Source: Leptospira sp. (GTDB lineage Bacteria; Spirochaetota; Leptospiria; Leptospirales; Leptospiraceae). Taken from it: a stretch of 61,282 bases of DNA. The translations under genes were made by a program, and so were the position numbers. The stretch is taken from assembly GCA_027533185.1 (NCBI GenBank), contig JAPZTS010000010.1, positions 1 to 61,282 of the forward strand, in the 5' to 3' direction. Every line of letters begins with the position of its first letter. Position 1 is the stretch's first letter. Positions 1 through 7,276 of the stretch are shown in pieces. Under the pieces are notes generated by a model that worked only from the letters and a program-made list of their open reading frames with translations, made no database searches and was not told the origin of the DNA.

Positions 1-22
1 ATGATAGAAAAAGGACAGAATA

Positions 23-253
23 ATGACATACATCCAATATACAGATTTCAAAAATCATACGAAAGATTATTTTAATCAAATTGAAAAGGGAGAGGAACTG
101 ATCATTGTTCGACATGGCATTCCCATCGCCAAGGTTTTGCCATTTGTTGGTTCAAAACAAAAAGGATGGAAGCGGGAAATCGCAAAAATCAAATTAAATA
201 AAAAAAGTAAGACACTTGATCAAATCATTCGGAGAGACAGAGACGTATCATGA
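23..253 (+). CDS. Phd/YefM-type antitoxin
   Basis: A 76-residue protein with the usual size and layout of a Phd/YefM antitoxin. The N-terminal half has the short DNA-binding fold seen in that family (YIQYTDFKNHTKDYFNQIEKG, then EELIIVRHGIPIAKVLPF), and the C-terminal tail is basic and probably binds the toxin. An AAGGAC ribosome site lies just before the ATG. The stop overlaps the start of the PIN toxin in ATGA, typical of a coupled antitoxin-toxin pair. In the family the antitoxin binds its own promoter and neutralises the toxin; autoregulation here is inferred. The promoter lies outside the window. Confidence 0.85.
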   Translation: MTYIQYTDFKNHTKDYFNQIEKGEELIIVRHGIPIAKVLPFVGSKQKGWKREIAKIKLNKKSKTLDQIIRRDRDVS

Positions 254-666
254 ATTTGTTTTTTGATACAAGCGCCCTTTTGAAGCATTACATTCAAGAA
301 AGAGGCTCCGAATCTATCGATTCATTGTTTTTAGAAGCCGACGAAATTTTTGTATCTGAAATCACAATAGTCGAATCGTTTTCTGCTTTGAGTCGACTTG
401 TTCACGAAAAATCTATTACAAAAAAACAATGTTCTCTTGTTTTTAAAGAAATCGAACACGACCACCATTACTTTTCTATTGTTCCTTTGGTTGATTCTTT
501 TAAAAATGCAATGGAAGCTATCTATAAATACCAATTAAAAACATTAGATGGGTTACAAATTGGGTCTGCCTTGGTGGTAAAAGAGCAAATCGATAATTTT
601 GTTTGCAGTGATAAAAAGTTATCGAATGCAGCGAAGTCAGAAAACTTTTCTGTTCTTGCATTATAA
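250..666 (+). CDS. vapC: VapC-like PIN-domain ribonuclease toxin
   Basis: A 138-residue single PIN domain. The acidic residues expected to hold Mg2+ are visible: D6 in FFDTSALL, E42 in IVES, D100 in TLDGLQIGSA and D121 in CSDKKL. VapC toxins of this kind cut tRNA or rRNA and stop growth until bound by antitoxin; the target cannot be read here. The ATG overlaps the antitoxin stop by one base in ATGA. Pairing a Phd-type antitoxin with a PIN toxin is common. The last 145 bases overlap an opposing ORF, which suggests the module landed next to, or truncated, an older gene. Confidence 0.87.
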   Translation: MNLFFDTSALLKHYIQERGSESIDSLFLEADEIFVSEITIVESFSALSRLVHEKSITKKQCSLVFKEIEHDHHYFSIVPLVDSFKNAMEAIYKYQLKTLDGLQIGSALVVKEQIDNFVCSDKKLSNAAKSENFSVLAL

Positions 667-1016
667 AACCTCATGCACTTAATTAATCCAAGATGTGTTG
701 TTAGTCCCTCGTATCTATGTTCTTTGGCATAATCCAAGCAATGTTTACTAGTTGGGCTTTCGAATTTTTCAAGAACGTTTGAATTCTTTAGTAAGTAGAA
801 ACCAATATTTCGCGTTTTTTTCAATTGATAAAAAGTTTCTGTTCTTCGGAAACAAGTTAGATTGCAAATTGAGAAATCTTCAGTGTCTTTAACGAGAAAA
901 ATCATCGTCTCTTTTTCTAACAATAATTTTTTAAACTTAGAATAAGACACTAATATCGAAAACGATAATCCTAATATTAAAATTAGTGATATCCCGTATT
1001 TTATTTTTTGATTCAT
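522..1016 (-). CDS. Hypothetical membrane-anchored protein, possibly 3'-truncated
   Basis: I do not recognise this ORF. From ATG 1016 it encodes about 164 residues. A short basic N-terminus is followed by one membrane segment (roughly residues 7-25, ISLILILGLSFSILVSY), then a soluble part with several cysteines. An upstream in-frame start at 1091 would add 25 residues lacking signal-peptide character, so I prefer 1016. The last 48 codons are antisense to the vapC 3' end, unusual for a conserved gene. The original C-terminus may have been lost when the toxin-antitoxin pair arrived. Alternatively the ORF is real only over its first two thirds. Confidence 0.4.
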   Translation of the reverse strand: MNQKIKYGISLILILGLSFSILVSYSKFKKLLLEKETMIFLVKDTEDFSICNLTCFRRTETFYQLKKTRNIGFYLLKNSNVLEKFESPTSKHCLDYAKEHRYEGLTTHLGLIKCMRFYNARTEKFSDFAAFDNFLSLQTKLSICSFTTKADPICNPSNVFNWYL

Positions 1017-1311
1017 GTTATGGAGTCCTTCATACTGATATTTGTTTTTTTTCGACTGAATTGGTATTAAGCGATTCTCTTTTGACAACATGGGAACTTG
1101 ATACGAGTTTTATCAAAACCATATTCTAATATCAAGAATCGATTCCAGACATACGCGGCAGATTGATTGTCCATTTCTTGAGGGGTCAGTTGGTGACATC
1201 GTTGTTGGAGGATATTGGGATTTCTTTTTGTTTGCTATCGGAGTGTTATGATTCTTTATATCTTTCTAGAGGAAATTGATTCCTTTGCTAGGTCAGAATA
1301 GAGAGGATTTT

Positions 1312-1809
1312 ATGAAGATCGCAATTTTAATATTTTGCATAGTGATTCCAAATTTATTTGCCGAGACAGAAGAAACTGTCAATTCAAAGTCCTTCGAAGA
1401 ATTAGTAAAATCTGGTGTGATTCTAAAATCAGTTCCCAAACCAATTCGGGGCATCTGGAATGGCAAATTAGTATTATTCCCTTTTGAAGGAGAAGATCAA
1501 TTTGAAATTATTGATATGTGTAATTATCCAATAAAAATATCTCTAAAGTTTAAAAGTTAATTTCAAGCCAATTTTCGGGAAGCATTTGTGTTGTCTGGCA
1601 TAAGAGAGTATGATAGATTGAATTACCGAAAGAGAAATTCAATAAATATTTACCTTTATATGTTCGATCCCGAGTCTAGAATGCTTTTAACAGGTGCTGC
1701 TGATTATAGATATTATAAAAATCAAGACCTACTAACACAAGAAAGGTATAATCCTGACGAAAAAGAGCCTTATTGGAAAATGGAATACAGTAGAGTGAAA
1801 TGTAACTAA
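1312..1809 (+). pseudogene. Secreted hypothetical protein interrupted by an in-frame TAA
   Basis: From ATG 1312, with a good AGAGGA ribosome site, the frame encodes a signal peptide (MKIAILIFCIVIPNLFAET, probable cut after FA) and a soluble domain. A TAA stops it at 1558-1560. The same frame stays open from 1561 to the TAA at 1807-1809, giving a second segment (GIREYDRLNYRK ... YWKMEYSRVKCN) with normal composition and no ribosome site of its own. The simplest reading is one gene of about 165 codons broken by a nonsense mutation. A TTG start at 1276 is possible but adds residues before the signal peptide. Function unknown. A sequencing error or a natural short protein cannot be excluded. Confidence 0.55.
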
Positions 1810-2031
1810 ATGGAAACTTTTGGTCCCGTATGCTTAACCGGACCGGATTGAATTGAATTTGAAAATCGCAATGCGTTTGGTGGTGCAATGATACTTGGAG
1901 ATGAAGTTTTTCCCAGTGCCATACCAATGGAGGATATGGATGTGATCATTCATGGGGCCAATAAAACTCTGAGAGTGCATACACAAAGGCCCAATATTTC
2001 TATGGCTAAGATAAAGTCGTGCAAATGTTGA
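1810..2031 (+). pseudogene. C-terminal remnant of a retropepsin-like (clan AA) aspartic protease
   Basis: The frame reads METFGPVCLTGPD, a TGA stop at 1849-1851, then IEFENRNAFGGAMILGDEVF and SAIPMEDMDVIIHGANKTLRV. The block AIPMEDMDVII resembles the conserved C-terminal part of small bacterial clan AA aspartic proteases (typically LLGAIPMEDMDV...), and FGPV...IEFENR fits the strand before it. The catalytic DTGA region of such proteases would lie about 50 residues upstream. It is absent, because that position is occupied by the preceding broken gene. So this is an inactive fragment. From 2032 to 2184 I see nothing further. The family match is from memory of the motif and needs a search. Confidence 0.5.
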
Positions 2032-2184
2032 AGATAGGGAATCTATTAGGCGCGAGTGGAGACACTATTCTCCTTAGAGAAATCTATTTTGGAGATGGAA
2101 GTTGAAAGACTGATTTTATTGCATACTTGATTCAATCGCAATTATCATAAGTACGAAATACAATCGAATAAAAGTATTTGTGGG

Positions 2185-3144
2185 TTAAACTCTACGGGAT
2201 TGTCCACCAAATCTATTTTGACAATACAATAGCAAGGAATCCAATTCCTTGTCGATATCAACTTCTGCGGATAACTGAAATGACTTAAGGCGATCGACAT
2301 TATATTCAAATAATTTATCAGAAGAAGTCTTCTTGTTTGGATTTGTTATGATTTCAGGTAAAAATCGAAACATTTCATTGGATCTAAACTGGATTTTTTT
2401 TGCCATATCGATTAGCGATAAACTTTTTCCTGATCCAAGATTGAACGTGTTCTCACTCATCGGATTTTTTTGATCAATGAGTTTTTCGATTGTAATTTCT
2501 ATATTCGAAATTGGAATAAAATCTCTTTGTTGTTCTTCATCTGAATGAATCGTGATTTGTCTCTTTGTGATGACTTGACGGCAAATGTCATTAACGAAAA
2601 GGCTCCAACAATTTACACTGTCTGAAATAGGAGATCCAAATCCGTTTGACAATCTTAAATTATAGCCTTCTATATCGCCTTTTACATTTGCGTAATTAAC
2701 TCCAAATTCTCCTGCTAAATGAGAAGTTGCATAAGGATGGTTGTTTTTCGGAATGGATTCTTCCGATACCATACCTAGTAGTGGACTACGATAAACGTGC
2801 GCTGTTGATAAATAAATAAATTTTTTTCTTTGATTTGATCTAGTTGCTTCAATAAGCTTCATGGTTCCAATACAGTTAAATTCAAAAGCAGCAATGGGAT
2901 CCTTCGCACAATCTTCTGCACTCATTCCTGCTGCATGTATCACAACATCTTTGTCGGAACACAAATTCTGCATTTGATCGGCATCATTCCAATTGAAAAA
3001 AACAGGTTTAACATTCGTTAAATTATTTGGAGTGGAGTTCGGATTTCTTGAAGCTAAGTAAACTTCATATCCTTTTTCCCCAAGATACTTTGCAATCCTA
3101 CCTCCTAAGAATCCAGAACCTCCCGTAACTAAAACTTTGTTCAA
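2185..3144 (-). CDS. NAD-dependent epimerase/dehydratase-family sugar-nucleotide enzyme
   Basis: An extended short-chain dehydrogenase of 319 residues. The Rossmann motif TGGSGFLGG is at 7-15, and STAHVY at 113-118 holds the usual active-site Ser/Thr. The position of the YxxxK pair reads Y138-A-T-S-H142, so the catalytic lysine is a histidine. It is the last gene of a four-gene minus-strand run and begins 1 base after rfbF ends. By context it should act on the CDP-4-keto-6-deoxyhexose made by RfbF and RfbG, probably as the final 4-keto reductase or an epimerase. The Lys-to-His change leaves activity in doubt. Product sugar unknown. Confidence 0.75.
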   Translation of the reverse strand: MNKVLVTGGSGFLGGRIAKYLGEKGYEVYLASRNPNSTPNNLTNVKPVFFNWNDADQMQNLCSDKDVVIHAAGMSAEDCAKDPIAAFEFNCIGTMKLIEATRSNQRKKFIYLSTAHVYRSPLLGMVSEESIPKNNHPYATSHLAGEFGVNYANVKGDIEGYNLRLSNGFGSPISDSVNCWSLFVNDICRQVITKRQITIHSDEEQQRDFIPISNIEITIEKLIDQKNPMSENTFNLGSGKSLSLIDMAKKIQFRSNEMFRFLPEIITNPNKKTSSDKLFEYNVDRLKSFQLSAEVDIDKELDSLLLYCQNRFGGQSRRV

Positions 3145-3145
3145 C

Positions 3146-3907
3146 CTATACTGCCCAAGGAGCCCCTTTTGCCCAAAGAGATTCTAATAGTTCATGGTCA
3201 CGTTTTGTATCCATACAATGCCAAAATCCTTCATGATGGTATGCCATCAACTGACCTGCTTTTGTTGCTCTTTCTAAGGGTTCACGTTCTAATAGTGTTG
3301 CATCACCTTCAATAAAATCAAAGAAAGAAGGTTCAAAAATAAAAAAACCACCGTTGATCCAACCTTGGTGTAACTGCGGTTTTTCCTGAAAACTTTTAAC
3401 GGATGAACCTTCAATCTCCAATTCTCCAAAACGGGCAGAAGGCCGCACTGCAGAAACCGTGATCATCTTGCCATGACTTTTGTGAAAACTCAATAGTTTG
3501 TCCAAATCAATATTCGAAACTCCATCGCCGTAAGTTAACATACAAGTTTCATTACCGATAAAAGGTTGCATACGTTTGACTCGGCCACCTGTCATAGATA
3601 AGTCTCCCGTATTCACTAAAGTGACTTTCCAATCCACAGTATCATGTTGGTGCGGATTGATGTTTCCAGATGCTAAATCAATCGTAAAATCTGAATTTAG
3701 TGAACGATAATTCAAGAAATAATCTTTTACAACCTCTGCTTTATATCCGAGTGCCAAAAAAAAATCTTTATGATTAAATTTTGCATAGTGATTCATGATG
3801 TGCCAAAGTATTGGTTTACCGCCAATCGGGACCATTGGTTTTGGTATTACATCAGTATATTCTGATAATCTAGTACCAAATCCTCCTGCCAAAATAATAA
3901 CTTTCAT
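3146..3907 (-). CDS. rfbF: Glucose-1-phosphate cytidylyltransferase
   Basis: This enzyme makes CDP-glucose from glucose-1-phosphate and CTP, the first step toward CDP-linked 6-deoxy and 3,6-dideoxy sugars of O-antigen. The N-terminal nucleotide-binding signature is clear: ILAGGFGTRLSEYT, then IPKPMVPIGGKPIL. Later blocks GYKAEVVKDYF, LTYGDGVSN and WINGGFFIFEP are typical of RfbF. The length of about 253 residues matches the family. I chose ATG 3907, which overlaps the stop of the upstream gene as ATGA. The longer TTG start at 3919 lies inside that gene and adds only four residues. Confidence 0.93.
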   Translation of the reverse strand: MKVIILAGGFGTRLSEYTDVIPKPMVPIGGKPILWHIMNHYAKFNHKDFFLALGYKAEVVKDYFLNYRSLNSDFTIDLASGNINPHQHDTVDWKVTLVNTGDLSMTGGRVKRMQPFIGNETCMLTYGDGVSNIDLDKLLSFHKSHGKMITVSAVRPSARFGELEIEGSSVKSFQEKPQLHQGWINGGFFIFEPSFFDFIEGDATLLEREPLERATKAGQLMAYHHEGFWHCMDTKRDHELLESLWAKGAPWAV

Positions 3908-4338
3908 ACAACTCCCCAATCATATTTTATCATAGATAGATCCAACCTGTCGGATTCATTTGGATCATGTGGAATATTGGACACATTTAGTATTAAGTTC
4001 CTGGGAGAATTGATTCCCTGAAATCCAAACCAAATTCCATTTGGTACAGTGATCCGAGCATAATTAGATTCTCCAATTAAAATTTCAGAAAAAATCTTTT
4101 GTTCGGAATCAAAGAATACAAATTTTACATTTCCGACAGGTACGATTAAATTCATAACCATCTTATTATGCCTTTTCCAAGCTTTGATAAAACCTGATTC
4201 AACCCATGAAAAGTAAGCTTCACCAAAACCATAATATGATTCTTCGCACTCTTTCAGAGCATGAAGAACATTCCCTCCCAGAGTGGGAATTTCTCGAATT
4301 TGTGTAATTTTAATATCAGAAAGACTCACGTTGCCCAT
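3904..4338 (-). CDS. dTDP-4-dehydrorhamnose 3,5-epimerase-like cupin
   Basis: A 144-residue RmlC-like cupin. Recognisable parts are the start (ITQIREIPTLGGNVLHALK), the strand SGFIKAWKRHNKM with the His-containing motif, NLIVPVGNVKFVFFD, and VPNGIWFGFQGI. RmlC enzymes epimerise C3 and/or C5 of 4-keto-6-deoxy sugars. Lying between rfbG and rfbF, this one most likely acts on CDP-4-dehydro-6-deoxyglucose. It overlaps the end of rfbG by 13 bases and shares ATGA with rfbF, so all four genes should be one translationally coupled unit. It is shorter than classic RmlC (about 180 residues), as many RmlC-like sugar epimerases are. Confidence 0.75.
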   Translation of the reverse strand: MGNVSLSDIKITQIREIPTLGGNVLHALKECEESYYGFGEAYFSWVESGFIKAWKRHNKMVMNLIVPVGNVKFVFFDSEQKIFSEILIGESNYARITVPNGIWFGFQGINSPRNLILNVSNIPHDPNESDRLDLSMIKYDWGVV

Positions 4339-5423
4339 TCTAAATTTTTATTCTTTGCGATGGATTGGTATTGTTTTATTTGGTCAAAAGTTGTGTCTAA
4401 AATTGTACTTGGACTATTATAGTACGATTTGTACCATTCTGCAGTAAACTTTACTGTCTCTTCAAATCCCAACACAGCGGTCCAATTGAGAAGCGCTAAC
4501 GCTTTGTCACAATTTAGTTTAAGTAAACCCGATTCATAGGGACCAGTTTTTTCTTTGGAAATATCTCTCCATTTTACCAAATCCCAGTACTCAGACATTT
4601 TTTGCACAAGTTCTAATACACTATGGTTTTGGTTGGCAAGAGGACCAAAGTTAAATGGTTCTCCGTGTAATTCTGGATTCTCCAATAACTTCACACCTAA
4701 CGTGAGATAACCACCTAATGGCTCTAATACATGTTGCCAAGGTCTAGTTGCACTTGGATTTCTTAAATCTACGGTTTGATTCTTTGACCAAGCTTTGACA
4801 CAATCAGGTACGATTCTATCTTCGGACCAATCTCCGCCACCAATCACATTACCTGCTCTGGCGGAAACAATTCGAACCGCGCTCGATTCTTTTGGAAAAT
4901 AGGATCTCACGTGCGATCTGATTGCAATCTCAGCAGCACCCTTGGAAGCACTATAGGGATCAGGTCCACCTAACACATCGTTTTCTCGGTAGCCCCATAT
5001 CCATTCAACGTTGTCATAACATTTATCACTTGTTATGATAACACAGGAACAAGGTTTATTGTATTTCCGAAGTGCCTCTAATACATTTAAGGTACCCATT
5101 ACATTGGTTTCCCATGTTTCCAAAGGATTGAGATAGGATTTTCTCACCAGTGCTTGTGCTGCTAAATGGAAAACAAAATCTGGTTTAAAGTCTATTACTG
5201 CTTTTTCAAGGGAACCGTTATCTCGGATATCGATACGCAAATCACGAATCGAATTCTTCATATTCCCTACTTCAAAATGGGAAGGGGAGGATATCGGATC
5301 TAAAGCAATGCCTGCAACCTCAGCACCCATTAACTGCAACCAAGTGATTAACCAAGAACCCTTAAAACCAGTATGACCTGTAACTAGAACTTTTTTATTA
5401 TTGTATTTTGTTGCTAAATTCAT
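4326..5423 (-). CDS. rfbG: CDP-glucose 4,6-dehydratase
   Basis: This enzyme converts CDP-glucose to CDP-4-dehydro-6-deoxyglucose with bound NAD. The 365-residue length is normal for RfbG. The nucleotide-binding motif TGHTGFKGSW starts at residue 15, the TSDK motif is at 131-134, and the catalytic pair is Y157/K161 in YSASK. ARAGNVIGGGDWS and RPWQHVLEPLGGYL are further RfbG hallmarks. It is the first gene of the cluster. No 3-dehydrase (ddhC/rfbH) is visible, so the cluster predicts a CDP-6-deoxyhexose, not a 3,6-dideoxyhexose, unless that enzyme is encoded elsewhere. Confidence 0.94.
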   Translation of the reverse strand: MNLATKYNNKKVLVTGHTGFKGSWLITWLQLMGAEVAGIALDPISSPSHFEVGNMKNSIRDLRIDIRDNGSLEKAVIDFKPDFVFHLAAQALVRKSYLNPLETWETNVMGTLNVLEALRKYNKPCSCVIITSDKCYDNVEWIWGYRENDVLGGPDPYSASKGAAEIAIRSHVRSYFPKESSAVRIVSARAGNVIGGGDWSEDRIVPDCVKAWSKNQTVDLRNPSATRPWQHVLEPLGGYLTLGVKLLENPELHGEPFNFGPLANQNHSVLELVQKMSEYWDLVKWRDISKEKTGPYESGLLKLNCDKALALLNWTAVLGFEETVKFTAEWYKSYYNSPSTILDTTFDQIKQYQSIAKNKNLEWAT

Positions 5424-5430
5424 GAATTGC

Positions 5431-6005
5431 TCAAATTAAGCCGAAGCTTCTTCTAATCTTATTCTCCGTTGGTTGGTCAAAAAGTTCCTTTTTTACCTTC
5501 ACAATCATTTCTTTCCAATTTTTTCCACCACTAGTGATTTGAAAGCCAAGTTTCTTTTTTGCTGTTATGAATGAACCTATTCAGTACGACTCCCCAACGA
5601 ATTCCCTGACAGAATTCTGGCGAATCATTGAACTCTACCATGTTGTTTTCAAAAGCTACTATGACAGGGATTTCAAATGCGACAGATACAACCAGAAACC
5701 ATCCTAAATTTTCAGGAGAGATATCTAATGATAGGAATCCAGTTGACGTAAAGGCTACTATATTTTCCAGAAAAAACGAAAAAAATGCGACATAAATTCT
5801 GTTGAGAATATGCGAGCCCAATTCCCAGATCATTTAGATGCGTATTCGCCTTATGGACTCGTCTATCAATTCCGTTTCTTTCGTAAGGAAAAAACCAACT
5901 TAGGATCTTATATTTCTTGCTGAGAAATGGAATGACGTCTGAGTAGAATGAATCCAAGCTCGGTGTAGTTTGAGGATGGAAAGTCTGCCAATTGGAAAGA
6001 GGCAT
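5431..6005 (-). pseudogene. Degenerate coding remnant upstream of rfbG, possibly a family-4 glycosyltransferase
   Basis: This interval has no intact gene. On the minus strand three open segments in different frames follow one another. The first, starting with ATG at 6005, contains FFPYERNGIDRRVHKAN. The second includes SPENLGWFLVVSVAFEIPV and IVAFENNMVEFNDSPEF. The third contains GSFITAKKKLGFQITSGG and ends in TGA at 5431. The second resembles the E-N-x-G...E-A-x-x-x-G-x-P-V-I nucleotide-sugar binding block of GT4 enzymes, fitting an O-antigen locus. The plus strand also has short open stretches here (for example 5810-5923), so even the coding strand is uncertain. I treat it as decayed DNA. 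Confidence 0.3.
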
Positions 6006-6066
6006 TCCTTACTCATATTGTGAAATTCAAGCAACCTTTCGTAAACTACGTATATAGGATAAAAGT

Positions 6067-6582
6067 ATGGCAACACCAAAGAAAAAAAGGAAATCTGCGA
6101 CAAAAAAGAAATCGGTAGCTTCAGCCAAAACGACGCGCTTGAGAACTACACACTCCATTATACCTTTTCTGATGTTCAATGCCAACTTAGAAGAAGTCAC
6201 TAAATTTTATTCAGGGATTTTCAAACAATCAAAAGTATCATTTGTGAATTCGATGCAAGCGGAGTTTGAGCTGAATGGGCAGAAGTTTTCTGCTTATAAC
6301 GGAGGTCCTGAATTTAAATTCTCCTGGGGTGTCTCTTTTATGATCCAAGTGGAAACCCAAAAGGAAGTAGATCATTATTGGAATGCGCTATCTGAAGGTG
6401 GAAAGGAACTTATGTGTGGCTGGGTAGAAGATAAATTTGGAATGGTTTGGCAAGTAACACCTAAAATTTTATTAGAATTGATTTCACATAAAGATCCATC
6501 AAAAAGAGAGAAAGCCACCGAAGCAATGTTGAAGATGCGTAAAATAGACATTGCAGCTTTGAAGGAAGCGATTCGAAAATAG
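6067..6582 (+). CDS. VOC-superfamily (PhnB-like) protein with Lys-rich N-terminal tail
   Basis: 171 residues. Residues 1-25 are a Lys/Ser/Thr/Ala-rich tail (ATPKKKRKSATKKKS). From about 28 comes a PhnB-like 3-demethylubiquinone methyltransferase-type VOC domain: IIPFLMFNANLEEVTKFYSG, FSAYNGGPEFKFSWGVSFM and CGWVEDKFGMVWQVTP. Proteins of this fold bind small ligands or metals; most PhnB-like members have no assigned reaction, and none can be claimed here. AGGAT sits at a normal distance before the ATG. The next gene converges on it. The basic tail is unusual for the family and could bind nucleic acid or the membrane surface (speculative). Confidence 0.82.
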   Translation: MATPKKKRKSATKKKSVASAKTTRLRTTHSIIPFLMFNANLEEVTKFYSGIFKQSKVSFVNSMQAEFELNGQKFSAYNGGPEFKFSWGVSFMIQVETQKEVDHYWNALSEGGKELMCGWVEDKFGMVWQVTPKILLELISHKDPSKREKATEAMLKMRKIDIAALKEAIRK

Positions 6583-6615
6583 TGGAAAAGAAAGTGTACA
6601 CAACCGTTTTTTTTG

Positions 6616-7188
6616 TTAGTTGCTTCTGCCTGTACGGATGCAACGAATTTTTCCGTAGGTCTCCAATTCTTTAGATGGATCTCCGATTTTTTGTGCAAAT
6701 AGATCCACAGGATTCTCTTCGGATTGTTTATTGATCTCTTCCCAGGAATCTGTGATGCGATTTGAAACGGCCACTTCAAGTTCTTGGCGCGTAGGAAGTT
6801 GCATTCCTAAACTTTCACATACTTTTTCTGCGTATTTAATATTTCCATAACCTCTATTTTTGCTCCAATGGTAGGAAAGACTTGCGTTGCGTTCAGAACG
6901 CGAATAGTAAATCCTTTTTCCAATTGCCAATGGAATCGTAATGGGAAGCAAAATTGTATCCAAGACAAAACTCAATGGAGTATCTATTCCATAAATCAGA
7001 TACGTATAGATTCCATCCATCTCATCATAATAAAAAATGAGATCATTTAAGCCTGATGGTTCCATCCAAATGGATAGAAATCCACTATAAATTGCTGGAT
7101 TGTCTTGCTCTAAACTTTTTGGAATGGTCTGTAGTGTTGCGCAATTGACAATGAAAATGCTGAGAATTAGGCTTAAAATATAATTCAT
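6616..7188 (-). CDS. Putative lipoprotein with YceK-like segment
   Basis: 190 residues with a lipoprotein signal ending in IVNC, C16 being the predicted lipidation site. The middle part (YLIYGIDTPLSFVLDTILLPITIP) resembles the YceK/YidQ lipoprotein pattern of a small hydrophobic hairpin. The C-terminal part (YAEKVCESLGMQLPTRQELEVAV, later TYGKIRCIR) looks like the fragment seen in DUF1566-type or formylglycine-like domains, where a short description is parsed before a Cys. Function unknown. It should sit in a membrane facing the periplasm or the cell surface. It is a single gene converging with the VOC protein gene. Confidence 0.65.
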   Translation of the reverse strand: MNYILSLILSIFIVNCATLQTIPKSLEQDNPAIYSGFLSIWMEPSGLNDLIFYYDEMDGIYTYLIYGIDTPLSFVLDTILLPITIPLAIGKRIYYSRSERNASLSYHWSKNRGYGNIKYAEKVCESLGMQLPTRQELEVAVSNRITDSWEEINKQSEENPVDLFAQKIGDPSKELETYGKIRCIRTGRSN

Positions 7189-7276
7189 TTCTATGATTCC
7201 ATTCTAACCGTTCGCAACCCTTTTTTCAAATAGAAAGAAAAACAAAAATAAAGTTTGTTTCTAGTTCTCTAGTGAT

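Noticed and set aside
1092..1275. Short open stretch before the broken secreted gene
   Set aside because: No start, ribosome site or recognisable motif; too short to support as a gene.
5531..5833. 100-residue minus ORF as an intact gene
   Set aside because: No ribosome site, no continuous family match, and neighbouring fragments shift frame; treated as part of decayed DNA.
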